A DNA stretch of 60,929 nt from Chromatiales bacterium (GCA_026989455.1 JALSJH010000079.1:1-60929), one strand, 5' to 3'. Numbered from the stretch's first letter, positions 50,100 to 59,298 are shown. Translations and numbers: made by a program. The notes: generated from the sequence alone by a model not told the origin.

Positions 50100-51569
50100 A
50101 TGTTGATTTTTGAACAATCTCAAGCTGATCGTTTCAATAAAGCGCAACAGCCTGGAGAGGCGATTGCGTTGAGTGATATTCCCAGCGAATTTCGTCGGCA
50201 ACAACGTGTGGCACTTCCTGGGGTCTCAGAGTTACAGAGCGTGCGTCACTATACCCGGCTTTCACAGAAAAACTTCTCCATCGATACCCACTTCTATCCG
50301 CTGGGTTCGTGCACCATGAAATACAATCCACGGGCGTGTAACACCTTGGCGATGCACAGCAATTTTCTGGGCCAACACCCTCTTACGCCTGCCAGCAATG
50401 GCCAAGGTTTTCTGCAGTGCATCTATGAACTGCAGGAGATACTCAAAGAGGCAACCGGTATGAGGAGTGTCTCAATGCAGCCAATGGCGGGTGCGCAAGG
50501 GGAGTTTGCCGGTGTGGCGATGATCCGCGCCTATCACGATGCCCGTGGTGATACTGCACGCAGCGAAATTCTCTGCCCGGATGCCGCCCACGGCACCAAC
50601 CCCGCCACGGCTACCATGTGTGGTTATAAGGTGCGGGAGATTCCCACGGGTGATGATGGCGACGTGGATCTTGAGGCGCTGAGGGCCGTTGTTGGCCCGC
50701 AGACAGCGGGCATTATGCTGACCAACCCCTCAACGCTGGGTGTCTTTGATCGCAACATTAAAGAGATTGCAGATTTAGTACACCAGGCCGGTGGCCTGCT
50801 CTATTATGATGGTGCCAATTTGAACGCTATTCTGGGCAAGGTAAAGCCGGGGGATATGGGGTTTGATGTGATCCATATTAATCTGCATAAAACCTTCTCT
50901 ACCCCCCATGGTGGCGGAGGCCCCGGCTCTGGCCCGGTGGGCGTAAGCGAGCGCTTACTTCCCTTTATTCCAGTGCCCATGGCAGCCAAAACAGATGATG
51001 AATATCATTGGCTGACTGAAAAAGAGTGCCCACAATCCATAGGCCGACTCTCTGCCAACATGGGTAACAGTGGCATTATGCTGCGTGCCTATATCTATGC
51101 GCGCATGCTGGGCCGAGAAGGGTTAGAGCGGGTGGCCGATTATGCAACCCTGAATGCCAACTACCTGATGGTTAAGCTGATGGAGGCGGGTTTCGAGGTG
51201 GCACTGCCCGGTCGGCGGGCGACTCATGAGTTTATTGTTACCCTGAAAAAACTGACCCGCGAAACCGGTGTGACCGCAATGGATGTTGCCAAGCGGCTCT
51301 TGGATTATGGTTACCATGCGCCGACCACCTATTTCCCGCTGATCGTACCCGAGTGCTTATTGATAGAGCCTACAGAGACCGAATCGAAAGAGGAGATAGA
51401 TGGCTTTATCGCAGCACTCTGTGCAGTGAAGCAAGAGGCTTATGATGACCCCGAAAAAGTAAAAAGTGCACCCCACACTTTACCGGTTAAACGGTTAGAT
51501 GATGTGCGTGCGGCCCGCGAGCTTGATCTACGCTGGACGGGTGAGGAGTCTCTGATTAAGTCTGGATGA
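50100..51569 (+). CDS. gcvPB: Glycine dehydrogenase (decarboxylating) subunit 2
   Basis: 489 residues. The PLP-binding Lys is in [21 protein letters not shown]-terminal segment [19 protein letters not shown] and [14 protein letters not shown]-like region are typical. AGGAG precedes the ATG. The last codons (SLIKSG and the stop TGA) fall within the left end of an R2 repeat copy, so the C-terminal tail and stop were probably supplied by that insertion. Confidence 0.95.
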   Translation: MLIFEQSQADRFNKAQQPGEAIALSDIPSEFRRQQRVALPGVSELQSVRHYTRLSQKNFSIDTHFYPLGSCTMKYNPRACNTLAMHSNFLGQHPLTPASNGQGFLQCIYELQEILKEATGMRSVSMQPMAGAQGEFAGVAMIRAYHDARGDTARSEILCPDAAHGTNPATATMCGYKVREIPTGDDGDVDLEALRAVVGPQTAGIMLTNPSTLGVFDRNIKEIADLVHQAGGLLYYDGANLNAILGKVKPGDMGFDVIHINLHKTFSTPHGGGGPGSGPVGVSERLLPFIPVPMAAKTDDEYHWLTEKECPQSIGRLSANMGNSGIMLRAYIYARMLGREGLERVADYATLNANYLMVKLMEAGFEVALPGRRATHEFIVTLKKLTRETGVTAMDVAKRLLDYGYHAPTTYFPLIVPECLLIEPTETESKEEIDGFIAALCAVKQEAYDDPEKVKSAPHTLPVKRLDDVRAARELDLRWTGEESLIKSG

Positions 51570-51698
51570 ATTTAGGCTGAGAGGGTATTGTTCTCATCTG
51601 TTCCGAAATGCGCAGTTATCGTTGTTTTATAGGTGTAATTTTCGGGGGTAAATGAGGCGATTTCAGCCAGCATAAAACATTTATGACTTGATTAGAGC
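51550..51698 (+). repeat. MITE-like repeat family R2, full copy 1 (149 bp)
   Basis: 149 bp matching the reverse complement of 60573-60721 over its full length. Left end CTCTGATTAAGTCTG and right end GACTTGATTAGAGC form terminal inverted repeats (GCTCTGATYAAGTC in the best-preserved ends). Internal shared blocks include TTTAGGCTGAGAGG, TTCCGAAATGC and TTTCAGCCAGCATAAAACAT. No coding capacity. It overlaps the last 20 bases of gcvPB. The rest of the gap to the PfkB gene holds nothing else recognisable. Confidence 0.85.
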
Positions 51699-51756
51699 TT
51701 TCTCGAGTGGTCGCCTACCCCCACTATTATCTGAACCAACAAAATAAGGAAACCGC

Positions 51757-52692
51757 ATGACTGCTCTGATTTGTGGCTCTTACGCTTATGATAATATTAT
51801 GGTTTTTCATGACCACTTTAAAAATCATATCCTACCAGACAAGGTTCATATGCTGAATGTCTCCTTCCTGGTGCCCGAAATGCGGCGTGAATTTGGTGGT
51901 TGTGCCGGCAACATCGCCTACAACCTTAATCTGCTTGCTCCCGGCACAGCATTGCCGATGGCGACCGTTGGTGGTGATTTTTTACCCTACGCTGAGTGGA
52001 TGGCTGAGTGCGAAATTAGCCAACAGCAGATCAAAGTAGTGGCTGAGAGCTATACAGGGCAAGCCTTTATCACCACTGATCTAGGTGACAACCAGATTAC
52101 CGCTTTTCACCCCGGTGCCATGAGTTTCTCCCACCAAAATCAAGTTGCGGCGGCTGATGATATTAGCATTGGAATTGTCTCACCGGATGGACGTGATGGC
52201 ATGATTCAACACGCCGAGCAGTTTGCCGAAGCGGGTATTCCCTTTATTTTTGACCCAGGTCAGGGGCTGCCGATGTTTGGTTGCCAAGAGTTGATGCGCT
52301 TTATCGAGCTGGCTGACTATGCGATTTTTAATGATTATGAGATGCAGTTGATGCAAGACCGCACCGGCAAAACTCCCCACGATCTGACTGCACAGCTAAA
52401 CGCATTGGTTGTTACCCGGGGCAGTGAGGGCTCGCTCATTTATACCCAGCAGCACCGCATCGAAATACCCGCCGCGAACTCCACAGCAGTTAATGACCCG
52501 ACCGGCTGTGGTGATGCATATCGTGGAGGCCTATTATATGGCTTGATGAATGATCTAGAGTGGAAAACCACCGGGCGTATCGCCTCGCTGATGGGGGCGA
52601 TCTGTGTTGCTGATCATGGTACACAGAATCATACCTTCAAAATGGGTGAGTTTAAAAAATTATTCCAAGACAATTTTGGCTATTCTCTGTAA
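51757..52692 (+). CDS. PfkB family carbohydrate/nucleoside kinase
   Basis: 311 residues of the ribokinase fold. N-terminal GSYAYDNIM, substrate-binding GGCAGNIAYNLN, and the second PfkB signature NDPTGCGDAYRGGLLYG with the catalytic-base Asp. The pattern is close to bacterial adenosine-kinase-like or ribokinase-like members; the substrate cannot be read. AAGG lies before the ATG. Followed after 49 bases by an MBL-fold gene. Confidence 0.85.
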   Translation: MTALICGSYAYDNIMVFHDHFKNHILPDKVHMLNVSFLVPEMRREFGGCAGNIAYNLNLLAPGTALPMATVGGDFLPYAEWMAECEISQQQIKVVAESYTGQAFITTDLGDNQITAFHPGAMSFSHQNQVAAADDISIGIVSPDGRDGMIQHAEQFAEAGIPFIFDPGQGLPMFGCQELMRFIELADYAIFNDYEMQLMQDRTGKTPHDLTAQLNALVVTRGSEGSLIYTQQHRIEIPAANSTAVNDPTGCGDAYRGGLLYGLMNDLEWKTTGRIASLMGAICVADHGTQNHTFKMGEFKKLFQDNFGYSL

Positions 52693-52741
52693 ACTGTACG
52701 GATAAAAAGCAATAATCAGAACATTAAATTAAGGGGCTCAG

Positions 52742-53524
52742 ATGGCAATTGAACTTTTCAACGATGGTAATCATCGCTGTCTGGCGTTTGAAAATTTAGT
52801 CAGTGGTGATGGCATTCAAGCGAATCAGTTTTTAGTGATTCATGACCGCCATACCGCTTTGATCGATCCAGGTGGTGATCTTACTTACACGCCACTGTTC
52901 ATGGAGGTTATCAAACACGTCACCATCAAAGAGCTGGATTATGTTATCGCCTCTCATCAAGATCCGGATATTATCGCCTCTCTGGATAAGTGGATGACCT
53001 ACACCAACTGCCAGATCGCCTGTTCCGAGCTGTGGTCACGTTTCCTACCGCACCTGATTCCTAGGCACCTAGAGCAGGTCAGCAAACGCAGCATGGATCA
53101 GAGCCGTTATACCGCTATACCGGACGGGGGGATGGATCTACCGCTGGGTGATACGGTATTGAAGGCGATTCCGGCACACTTTTTACACTCGGTTGGTAAT
53201 TTTAACTTCTACGACCCTATCAGCAAAATATTGTTCTCAGGCGATTTGGGTGCCTCAATGGTTGAGGAGAAGCTGGATCAACCCGTGGTAGATTTTGAGG
53301 CGCATATTCCCGCAATGGCAAGCTTTCACCGACGCTACATGGCTAGCAATAAAGCGTGTCGTCTGTGGGCTAATATGGCGAGACAACTGGATATTGAGAT
53401 GATTGTGCCGCAGCATGGCCGCTCTTTTAAGGGCAAAGAGGTGATCAATGAATTCATTAACTGGGTCGAGAAGTTGGAGTGTGGCCTGGATTTAATGGAT
53501 CAAAGCAACTACACGATTCCATAG
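52742..53524 (+). CDS. MBL-fold diiron protein (ODP/flavodiiron-like)
   Basis: 260 residues. Metallo-beta-lactamase fold with SHQDPD in place of the H-x-H-x-D-H zinc motif, plus HFLHSVGN, FSGDLGAS and VPQHGR. The HxDxD pattern with these other ligands is that of flavodiiron proteins and oxygen-binding diiron sensors, not of hydrolases. There is no flavodoxin or chemoreceptor domain, so it is a stand-alone domain. Role in oxygen or NO handling is inferred. AAGGGG precedes the ATG. Confidence 0.75.
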   Translation: MAIELFNDGNHRCLAFENLVSGDGIQANQFLVIHDRHTALIDPGGDLTYTPLFMEVIKHVTIKELDYVIASHQDPDIIASLDKWMTYTNCQIACSELWSRFLPHLIPRHLEQVSKRSMDQSRYTAIPDGGMDLPLGDTVLKAIPAHFLHSVGNFNFYDPISKILFSGDLGASMVEEKLDQPVVDFEAHIPAMASFHRRYMASNKACRLWANMARQLDIEMIVPQHGRSFKGKEVINEFINWVEKLECGLDLMDQSNYTIP

Positions 53525-53548
53525 CCATCACATAGCTTAACCACTATC

Positions 53549-53572
53549 AAACGCCCCTTTGCTGGGGCGTTT
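53549..53572 (+). terminator. Intrinsic terminator after the MBL-fold gene
   Basis: Perfect stem AAACGCCCC / GGGGCGTTT with a six-base loop, 25 bases after the stop codon. A short T-containing tail (GTCGTTTA) follows. Confidence 0.75.
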
Positions 53573-53580
53573 GTCGTTTA

Positions 53581-53616
53581 ACCCTCATCCTCGCGTTTCT
53601 ATCCGCGGATGAGGGT
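53581..53616. repeat. Second hairpin directly after the terminator
   Basis: Arms ACCCTCATCC and GGATGAGGGT, extended towards the loop by CGCG/CGCG with a small bulge. It is longer than needed for termination and is followed by ATAATTATTT. Function unknown; it may stabilise the transcript 3' end. Confidence 0.5.
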
Positions 53617-53627
53617 ATAATTATTTG

Positions 53628-53769
53628 GTAACTATTCAGCGTGTTTAGATTTTTCTTCAAATCGAGGCACTTTCGCACGGAGAGAGGGAGCATATAGGGA
53701 ATATGTGACCGATTGAGTACGAAAATAACCAAGAGTTGAAGCAAAAAATGAATACGCTGAGTAAGTTAC
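53628..53769. repeat. MITE-like repeat family R1, copy 2 (142 bp)
   Basis: The inverse-orientation relative of 39083-39221. Ends GTAACTATTCAGCGTG and (reverse complement) GTAACTTACTCAGCGT form terminal inverted repeats of about 15 bp. It ends 28 bases before rlmI, whose ribosome-binding region follows. No protein-like reading frame. Confidence 0.85.
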
Positions 53770-53796
53770 ATTATTCGATTCACCTGAGAGCAGATT

Positions 53797-54990
53797 ATGT
53801 CACGGGCACCCTTAAAGCTTAAAAAAAATGAAGAGCGTCGCATTTTGGGCGGCCATGTTTGGGTCTACAGCAATGAGGTAGAGACCAAAGAGACTCCGCT
53901 GACGGAATTTTCAGCCGGGCAACTGGTTGACATTATTTCCCATAATGGGAAAGTGCTCGGCAATGGCTATGTCAACGCTCACTCACTGATTTGTGCGCGC
54001 ATTGTCAGCCGTGACCACCGCTATCAACTGGATCAATCGCTTATTACCCACCGCCTCAAAATAGCTCTCTCCATCCGTGAGCGACTGTTTGAGCAACCCT
54101 GCTATCGCTTGGTACACGGTGAGAGCGATATGTTGCCGGGGTTAGTGGTTGATCGTTACTTTGATCTGCTGGTGGTGCAGCTGGGTACTGCGGGGATGGA
54201 GGTGCTCAAAGAGCAGGTGATTGCGGCGTTGGATAAAGTGATAAAACCGAAGGCTATTCTGCTGCGTAATGACGGTGCCATCCGTAAAATGGAGGGGCTG
54301 GAGAGCTACATCGAAGATGCACTAGGTGAGGTGCCAGAACAGGCAGAGCTGGTCGAAAATGGTGTGAAGTTTTCAGCCCCGATTAAAAGTGGCCAAAAGA
54401 CCGGCTGGTTTTATGATCACCGAATCAACCGTGCACGGATGCAACACTATGTGCAGGGCAAGCGGGTTTTGGATGTTTTTAGCTACATTGGTGGCTGGGG
54501 GGTGCAGGCTGCCACGGCAGGCGCGGATGAGGTGATGTGTATTGACTCCTCATCAAAAGCACTCGATTGGGTACATCATAATGGAGAGTTGAATGGGGTG
54601 GCAGATAAAATAGCTTGCCTAGAGGGCGATGCCTTTGCTGCAATGAAAGCCCTGCGCGAAGAGCGCGAACGCTTCGATGTCATCATTTTAGACCCGCCCG
54701 CCTTTATCAAGCGCAAAAAAGATATAAAAGAGGGCAGCAACGCCTACCGCCGTGCTAACCAAATGGCGATGCAGCTATTGAGCAAAGATGGTATTTTGAT
54801 CTCAGGCTCTTGCTCACATCACATGAGTCGCAGCTCATTGCAAAATGTGATGCAGCAATCCGCGCGTCACCTTGACCGTAATATGCAGATTTTGGAGCAG
54901 GGACACCAGGGGCCGGATCACCCGGTACATCCGGTAATCCCGGAAACAGACTATCTTAAAGCTATTTTTTCGCGGGTTCTGCACCGATAA
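53797..54990 (+). CDS. rlmI: 23S rRNA cytosine-5 methyltransferase RlmI-like
   Basis: 397 residues. N-terminal PUA domain (LKKNEERRILGGHVWVYSNEV), central linker, and a C-terminal SAM methyltransferase with KRVLDVFSYIGGWGVQA, IILDPPAFIKRKKD and the SGSCSHHMS motif seen in RlmI-type enzymes. RlmI makes m5C1962 in 23S rRNA. GAGAG is near the ATG. Confidence 0.9.
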   Translation: MSRAPLKLKKNEERRILGGHVWVYSNEVETKETPLTEFSAGQLVDIISHNGKVLGNGYVNAHSLICARIVSRDHRYQLDQSLITHRLKIALSIRERLFEQPCYRLVHGESDMLPGLVVDRYFDLLVVQLGTAGMEVLKEQVIAALDKVIKPKAILLRNDGAIRKMEGLESYIEDALGEVPEQAELVENGVKFSAPIKSGQKTGWFYDHRINRARMQHYVQGKRVLDVFSYIGGWGVQAATAGADEVMCIDSSSKALDWVHHNGELNGVADKIACLEGDAFAAMKALREERERFDVIILDPPAFIKRKKDIKEGSNAYRRANQMAMQLLSKDGILISGSCSHHMSRSSLQNVMQQSARHLDRNMQILEQGHQGPDHPVHPVIPETDYLKAIFSRVLHR

Positions 54991-55024
54991 ACTACCTATA
55001 TTTAGAGAGTAAGCGGCTACCATT

Positions 55025-55858
55025 ATGAAACAGTATCTGGACCTCATGCGCCACGTTTATGAAAATGGAACCCAGAAGGGGGATCGCACCGGCACCGGTA
55101 CCCAGAGTGTCTTTGGCTATCAAATGCGCTTTGATCTCAGCGAAGGCTTTCCCTTAGTGACCACAAAAAAATGTCACCTGCGCTCCATTATTCATGAACT
55201 GCTGTGGTTTCTTAAAGGGGAGACCAATACCCAATACCTGAAAGATAATGGTGTCTCAATTTGGGATGAGTGGGCAACTGAATCGGGTGACTTAGGGCCG
55301 GTCTATGGCCACCAATGGCGCAACTGGCCACAGCCCGATGGTAGTACCATTGATCAGGTGAGCCAGTTGATTGAACAGATCAAAAAAACACCCAATAGCC
55401 GCCGCTTAATTATCTCGGCCTGGAATGTAGCCGACCTTCCCGATGAGACGGTCTCACCACAGCAAAACGTCAAAAACAGCAAGATGGCGCTTGCCCCATG
55501 CCACGCTTTTTTCCAGTTTTATGTGGCAGATGGCAAGCTCTCTTGCCAGCTCTACCAGCGCAGCGCCGATATTTTTATCGGCGTGCCCTTTAACATTGCA
55601 TCCTATGCGCTGATGACGATGATGATTGCCCAGGTGTGTGAATTAGCGGTGGGTGACTTTATTCATACCCTAGGTGATGCGCACCTCTACTCTAACCATA
55701 TGCAACAGGCTCAACAACAGCTGGAGCGTGAGCCGTTGCCGCTGCCTACAATGAAAATTAATCCGGCGGTAAAGGATATTTTCAACTTCACCTTTGATGA
55801 TTTTGAACTGGTTGGCTATGAATCCCATCCACATATTAAAGCCCCCATCGCTATCTAA
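55025..55858 (+). CDS. thyA: Thymidylate synthase
   Basis: 277 residues. It makes dTMP from dUMP using methylene-THF. The nucleophile Cys is in [12 protein letters not shown], dUMP-binding in [20 protein letters not shown]. It is about 13 residues longer than E. coli ThyA because of an insertion before the active-site Cys ([12 protein letters not shown]). Twelve bases before folA. Confidence 0.97.
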   Translation: MKQYLDLMRHVYENGTQKGDRTGTGTQSVFGYQMRFDLSEGFPLVTTKKCHLRSIIHELLWFLKGETNTQYLKDNGVSIWDEWATESGDLGPVYGHQWRNWPQPDGSTIDQVSQLIEQIKKTPNSRRLIISAWNVADLPDETVSPQQNVKNSKMALAPCHAFFQFYVADGKLSCQLYQRSADIFIGVPFNIASYALMTMMIAQVCELAVGDFIHTLGDAHLYSNHMQQAQQQLEREPLPLPTMKINPAVKDIFNFTFDDFELVGYESHPHIKAPIAI

Positions 55859-55870
55859 CGGAGAGATTAG

Positions 55871-56356
55871 ATGATCATTTCAATCATTGCCGCAATGGGG
55901 AATGAGCGGGTTATTGGTATTGAAAACAGGCTTCCTTGGCGCTTGCCAGCGGATATGCAGTGGTTTCGCAAATGCACCTTAGGCAAGCCTATTATCATGG
56001 GACGTACCACCTTTGAGTCGATTGGCAAACCGCTGCCGGGGCGCAAAAATATAGTGGTTACCCGAAACCAACAATACCGAGCGCAAGGGGTGGTCATAGT
56101 GCACAGCCTAGAGGCCGCCATTGAAGCTGCAAGGGGTGCAGAAGAGGTGATGATTATCGGCGGTGCTAACCTCTATAGCCAGGCACTTACGCTGGCCGAT
56201 CGACTCTATATCACCCATATTCATGCCGACTTTGCAGGCGATAGCTGGTTTCCTAACTACAATACTGATCAGTGGCGAGAGCTCTCACGGGAGAAGCACG
56301 CTGTTGATGAAAAAAACAGCTATGCGTATGATTTTGTGGTGTTAAAGCGGAAGTAA
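55871..56356 (+). CDS. folA: Dihydrofolate reductase
   Basis: 161 residues. It begins MIISIIAAMGNERVIG and has the LPWRLPADMQWF active site, MGRTTFESIGKPLPGR and EEVMIIGGANLY for NADPH binding. It regenerates THF used by ThyA, and the two genes form an operon. GGAGA precedes the ATG. Confidence 0.97.
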   Translation: MIISIIAAMGNERVIGIENRLPWRLPADMQWFRKCTLGKPIIMGRTTFESIGKPLPGRKNIVVTRNQQYRAQGVVIVHSLEAAIEAARGAEEVMIIGGANLYSQALTLADRLYITHIHADFAGDSWFPNYNTDQWRELSREKHAVDEKNSYAYDFVVLKRK

Positions 56357-56361
56357 ACTCT

Positions 56362-56398
56362 TTAGCCAACATAAAACATTCATGACTTGATCAGAGGC
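56362..56398 (+). repeat. Partial R2 copy, right end only
   Basis: TTAGCCAACATAAAACATTC followed by ATGACTTGATCAGAGGC matches the right end of full R2 copies. It fills the space between the ends of folA and the TonB receptor gene. Confidence 0.7.
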
Positions 56399-56405
56399 AG
56401 CTGGG

Positions 56406-58556
56406 TTAAAAATGATAGCTCGCCTGAACCCAGCCATTGCGCCCAGGCTGCGGATAGTCACCCACATAGCTGACAACGCTCCGAACGGGGTCTCCAATAA
56501 AAGCCGGTGTGTTATCTGTGGTCATGCTTGCCGGGTAGCGAACCTCTCGGTCAAGCAGGTTTTTGATCCCCGCCCGCAGCGTTAACTGACTATTCGGGAC
56601 GGTATAGGTAATGGTGGTACTTACGGTGTGATAGCTAGCAAGGTCGCTGCGCGGGTCGTTGGCTTCACGTGCTCTACTGCCCACATAGTGAAGGTCTACT
56701 GAAAAAGTCATACTGTTATGGTTCATCATCACCCCGAGTGTTCCCAGCCACTTGGCGGCACCGGCCACCGATTCGCTGGTGGCACTGTCTGTGGCGTTAC
56801 TGTAGGAGAGGTTGACGTTAAGCTTGGCCCAATCAGATAGGTACCGCTCTGTCTCGGCCTCAATACCATTGATCTCCGCAGCACGCAAATTTTCAAAATT
56901 GATGAGATTTCCAGAAGAGACGATCAGATTACGCATCTTCGAATGGAATAAAATAATCCGATCCACCCGATTCCAAAGCCGGTGGATATACGCCAGCTCC
57001 AGGGTACGGATTGTTTCTGGTTTGATGGCCATGGCACTGCTGTTCCACAGCTCATAGAAGCTGGGGGGGCGGAAGGCGTGGGCATATTGAGCCTTAAAAA
57101 TATGCTCGTTGGAGTAACGAAAGACCCCCGCTAGGCGGGGAGAAACATTGTCACCGACATCGTTGTATTTATCGTAGCGCATACCCAGGGTATAGGTGGT
57201 CTGATCGCTGTAAGTATACTCATCCTGTAAAACCACACTGTGGATGGTGCGTCGTTTGCTTTCATCAACCCAATTATTAACGCCGGTAAAGCGTTGCATA
57301 GAGGGTAGTGGAAAATAGAGTGGATTTGAGAGATCAACATTGCTCTCTCGCCACGCCTCCCTCACTTCAATCCCTTTCACGGAAACTGTGGCCAGCAGGT
57401 TATGGCCTTGCCAGCCACTCCAATGCAGCTCTACACCACCATTCAGCTGACGCTCGCGGTAAAACCCTTTAGCAAGGAACCCATCCGGGTAGGGACCGTA
57501 ACCGACGGGCAGCATGGTAATATTAAAGCTGTTTTCATAGCGTTGCCAACCAAGGCTTGGCTGAATAAGAAGGTGCGGGTTGGGGGTGAAAAGGTGTGAT
57601 AGCGTCAGGTTCTGGTGTTGGTTTTGGTAGGCGACCCCCTTATTGGGGCTAGGTAGCGCATCAAGAGTGCCGAAATAATCACCCCGCTTATTGTCTAATA
57701 ATTGGGCTTTTAATGTGAAATCACCATAACCAAAGTTCAACAGTGCTGACTTATACTCCACTTCATCGTTGATAGGCCCTGGCGCATTACTGACGGCTGC
57801 CTGTGAAAAAAGGGTGTTATATAGTACATCCTCACCCGCAGAGGTGTTGGTATCGCCCCGTTGCCAGCGGGCTAAACTCACGCTGAGTTTGCTTTCAGAG
57901 AGAGGGTCTTCCGCGCTAAATGTGCCGCCAATAGAGCGCTTGTTAAAGCTCCCCCCACCTGCAAATGAGAGTGATTTATCTTTTTGAGTCACCACGTTAA
58001 TCACCCCCGCATAAGCATATTCACCATACAGAGCAGAACCTGGCCCTCGGATAACCTCAATCCGCTCCACCTGCTCGATAGGCATCAACAATACCGGGTC
58101 GGCCAGAGCAGAGAGGGCCGAGTTAATAGAGACACCATCCACTAAAATTTTCATATTGCCTGATGCAAAGCTGCCGCCCACCCCGCGCACCAACGCAACC
58201 TGGTTGCCGATACGGTCGTGGGATTTTTCGATACCGGGTACAAAAGCCAGTGCCTCGGCAACCGTTGTTGCTCCTCGAGCATACAACGCATCACCGCGTA
58301 AGATGGTAATCATTCCCGGCACATAGTCGGCGTTCAGCTTGCTGCGGGTAGCAATGGTTGTCTCTTCTTCCATAATGCCAAATAAAAACTCCTCATCCCC
58401 CTCCATATCACCCAGCAACTGCTCTAAATCGTCCAGCCCAGTGGCATAACTCACAGAGAGTGTCGCAAGAGAGCTCAGCAAAACCAGCAATAGCGTGCAC
58501 AGCCACCAGCTAGGCCTCCTATTCGCTACTTGTATAAATTTAGCTAAAAAAATCAT
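56406..58556 (-). CDS. TonB-dependent outer membrane receptor
   Basis: 716 residues. A signal/anchor segment (about 17-38), an acidic stretch (LDDLEQLLGDMEGDEEFL), a TonB-box-like ETTIATR near residue 64, the plug domain (GATTVAEALAFVPGIEKSH ... IRGPGSALYGEYAYAGVINVV) and a 22-strand-type barrel ending in aromatic F. It imports a siderophore, vitamin or other compound, but no substrate genes are adjacent. No TonB or ABC transporter is in the window. Confidence 0.92.
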   Translation of the reverse strand: MIFLAKFIQVANRRPSWWLCTLLLVLLSSLATLSVSYATGLDDLEQLLGDMEGDEEFLFGIMEEETTIATRSKLNADYVPGMITILRGDALYARGATTVAEALAFVPGIEKSHDRIGNQVALVRGVGGSFASGNMKILVDGVSINSALSALADPVLLMPIEQVERIEVIRGPGSALYGEYAYAGVINVVTQKDKSLSFAGGGSFNKRSIGGTFSAEDPLSESKLSVSLARWQRGDTNTSAGEDVLYNTLFSQAAVSNAPGPINDEVEYKSALLNFGYGDFTLKAQLLDNKRGDYFGTLDALPSPNKGVAYQNQHQNLTLSHLFTPNPHLLIQPSLGWQRYENSFNITMLPVGYGPYPDGFLAKGFYRERQLNGGVELHWSGWQGHNLLATVSVKGIEVREAWRESNVDLSNPLYFPLPSMQRFTGVNNWVDESKRRTIHSVVLQDEYTYSDQTTYTLGMRYDKYNDVGDNVSPRLAGVFRYSNEHIFKAQYAHAFRPPSFYELWNSSAMAIKPETIRTLELAYIHRLWNRVDRIILFHSKMRNLIVSSGNLINFENLRAAEINGIEAETERYLSDWAKLNVNLSYSNATDSATSESVAGAAKWLGTLGVMMNHNSMTFSVDLHYVGSRAREANDPRSDLASYHTVSTTITYTVPNSQLTLRAGIKNLLDREVRYPASMTTDNTPAFIGDPVRSVVSYVGDYPQPGRNGWVQASYHF

Positions 58557-58943
58557 CTCGATATCTTTGAGCGTAATCGATGGTTATGGGGCAATTTCAT
58601 GGGGAGCTTAGAGAGGATTTTAGTTATTTTCATCGGTCACATGTCTATTGGGTTTTCAGGAAATATTTCATCTGTCGTTCGTAATCACTACTACGGCGTT
58701 TTTTCGGAAATTTCCTTGTGAAACCAAACTCCTGCGCGATCTTCTTGCAAGTTCATGACTATTTGGGCGGGTCACACACCGACCTATACCTTCGGCCATT
58801 TTATGTAAAAACTTAGTAATTTCTGGGTTGGCAGGCAAAATAGCTCACTTTTAAGCTTGGCTAGACACGCCTGACACAGCAAAAACTATCGTCAAAATAA
58901 GGTGCTGGCGTTGGCCGTTAAAAATAGTACAATAGCCCACCAA
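58557..58943. other. Intergenic stretch upstream of the TonB receptor and tRNA
   Basis: 387 bases. A TACAAT hexamer at 58928-58933, 11 bases before the tRNA, may be the tRNA -10 box, with only a weak -35. No cobalamin riboswitch core, Fur-like 19-bp palindrome or coding pattern was seen. Confidence 0.5.
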
Positions 58944-59020
58944 GCGCCCGTAGCTCAGCTGGATAGAGCGCCGCCCTCCGGAGGCGGAGGTCAGAGGTTC
59001 GAATCCTCTCGGGCGCACCA
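58944..59020 (+). tRNA. tRNA-Arg, anticodon CCG
   Basis: 77 bases including the encoded CCA. Acceptor arms GCGCCCG / CGGGCGC pair perfectly, the D-arm GCTC/GAGC, anticodon stem CCGCC/GGCGG and T-arm AGAGG/CCTCT are all intact, and TTCGAAT is in the T loop. The anticodon loop CTCCGGA places CCG at 58978-58980, reading CGG (Arg). Confidence 0.97.
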
Positions 59021-59076
59021 TCTTCACTCTCCTCTCCGCCCTATCGGGGCAATATCGGGACACTTCTTAAGAAAGC

Positions 59077-59119
59077 GCTGAACAAGTCATGAATGTTTTA
59101 TGCTGGCTGAAACTGCCCT
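59077..59119 (+). repeat. Partial R2 copy, forming a direct repeat left of the second fic gene
   Basis: 34 bases (59086-59119) from GTCATGAATG to CTGCCCT are identical to 60584-60617 in the full R2 copy on the other side of the fic gene, in the same orientation. The outer bases are degenerate (GCTGAACAA against GCTCTGATCAG). Confidence 0.85.
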
Positions 59120-59245
59120 TGTCATTAAGCCGTTAATTAATCCCAACATAGAGTACTGGTGAACACCAAGGATCGTTTGCCACAACAGGGGCATTCATTA
59201 TTATCTGATCCGAGGCTGAGTACAATTCAGGAAGCTGGGGTAGCT

Positions 59246-59278
59246 AGATGTCGATAAAAGAAGAAAAAGACGACATCT
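59246..59278. promoter_or_regulatory. Inverted repeat with TGTCG half-sites, upstream of the second fic gene
   Basis: Perfect 8-bp arms AGATGTCG and CGACATCT separated by 17 bases. The arms contain the ATGTCG/CGACAT core of the two palindromes further downstream, but arranged in the opposite direction. Confidence 0.4.
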
Positions 59279-59298
59279 CACGCTGATATGTTGTCCTG

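Noticed and set aside
58557-58943. Cobalamin riboswitch or Fur box for the TonB receptor
   Set aside because: No B12-box core and no 19-bp Fur-like palindrome could be found by eye.
58851-59063. Minus-strand frame with RGFEPLTSASGGRRS
   Set aside because: It is the antisense translation of tRNA-Arg, a well-known false protein pattern.
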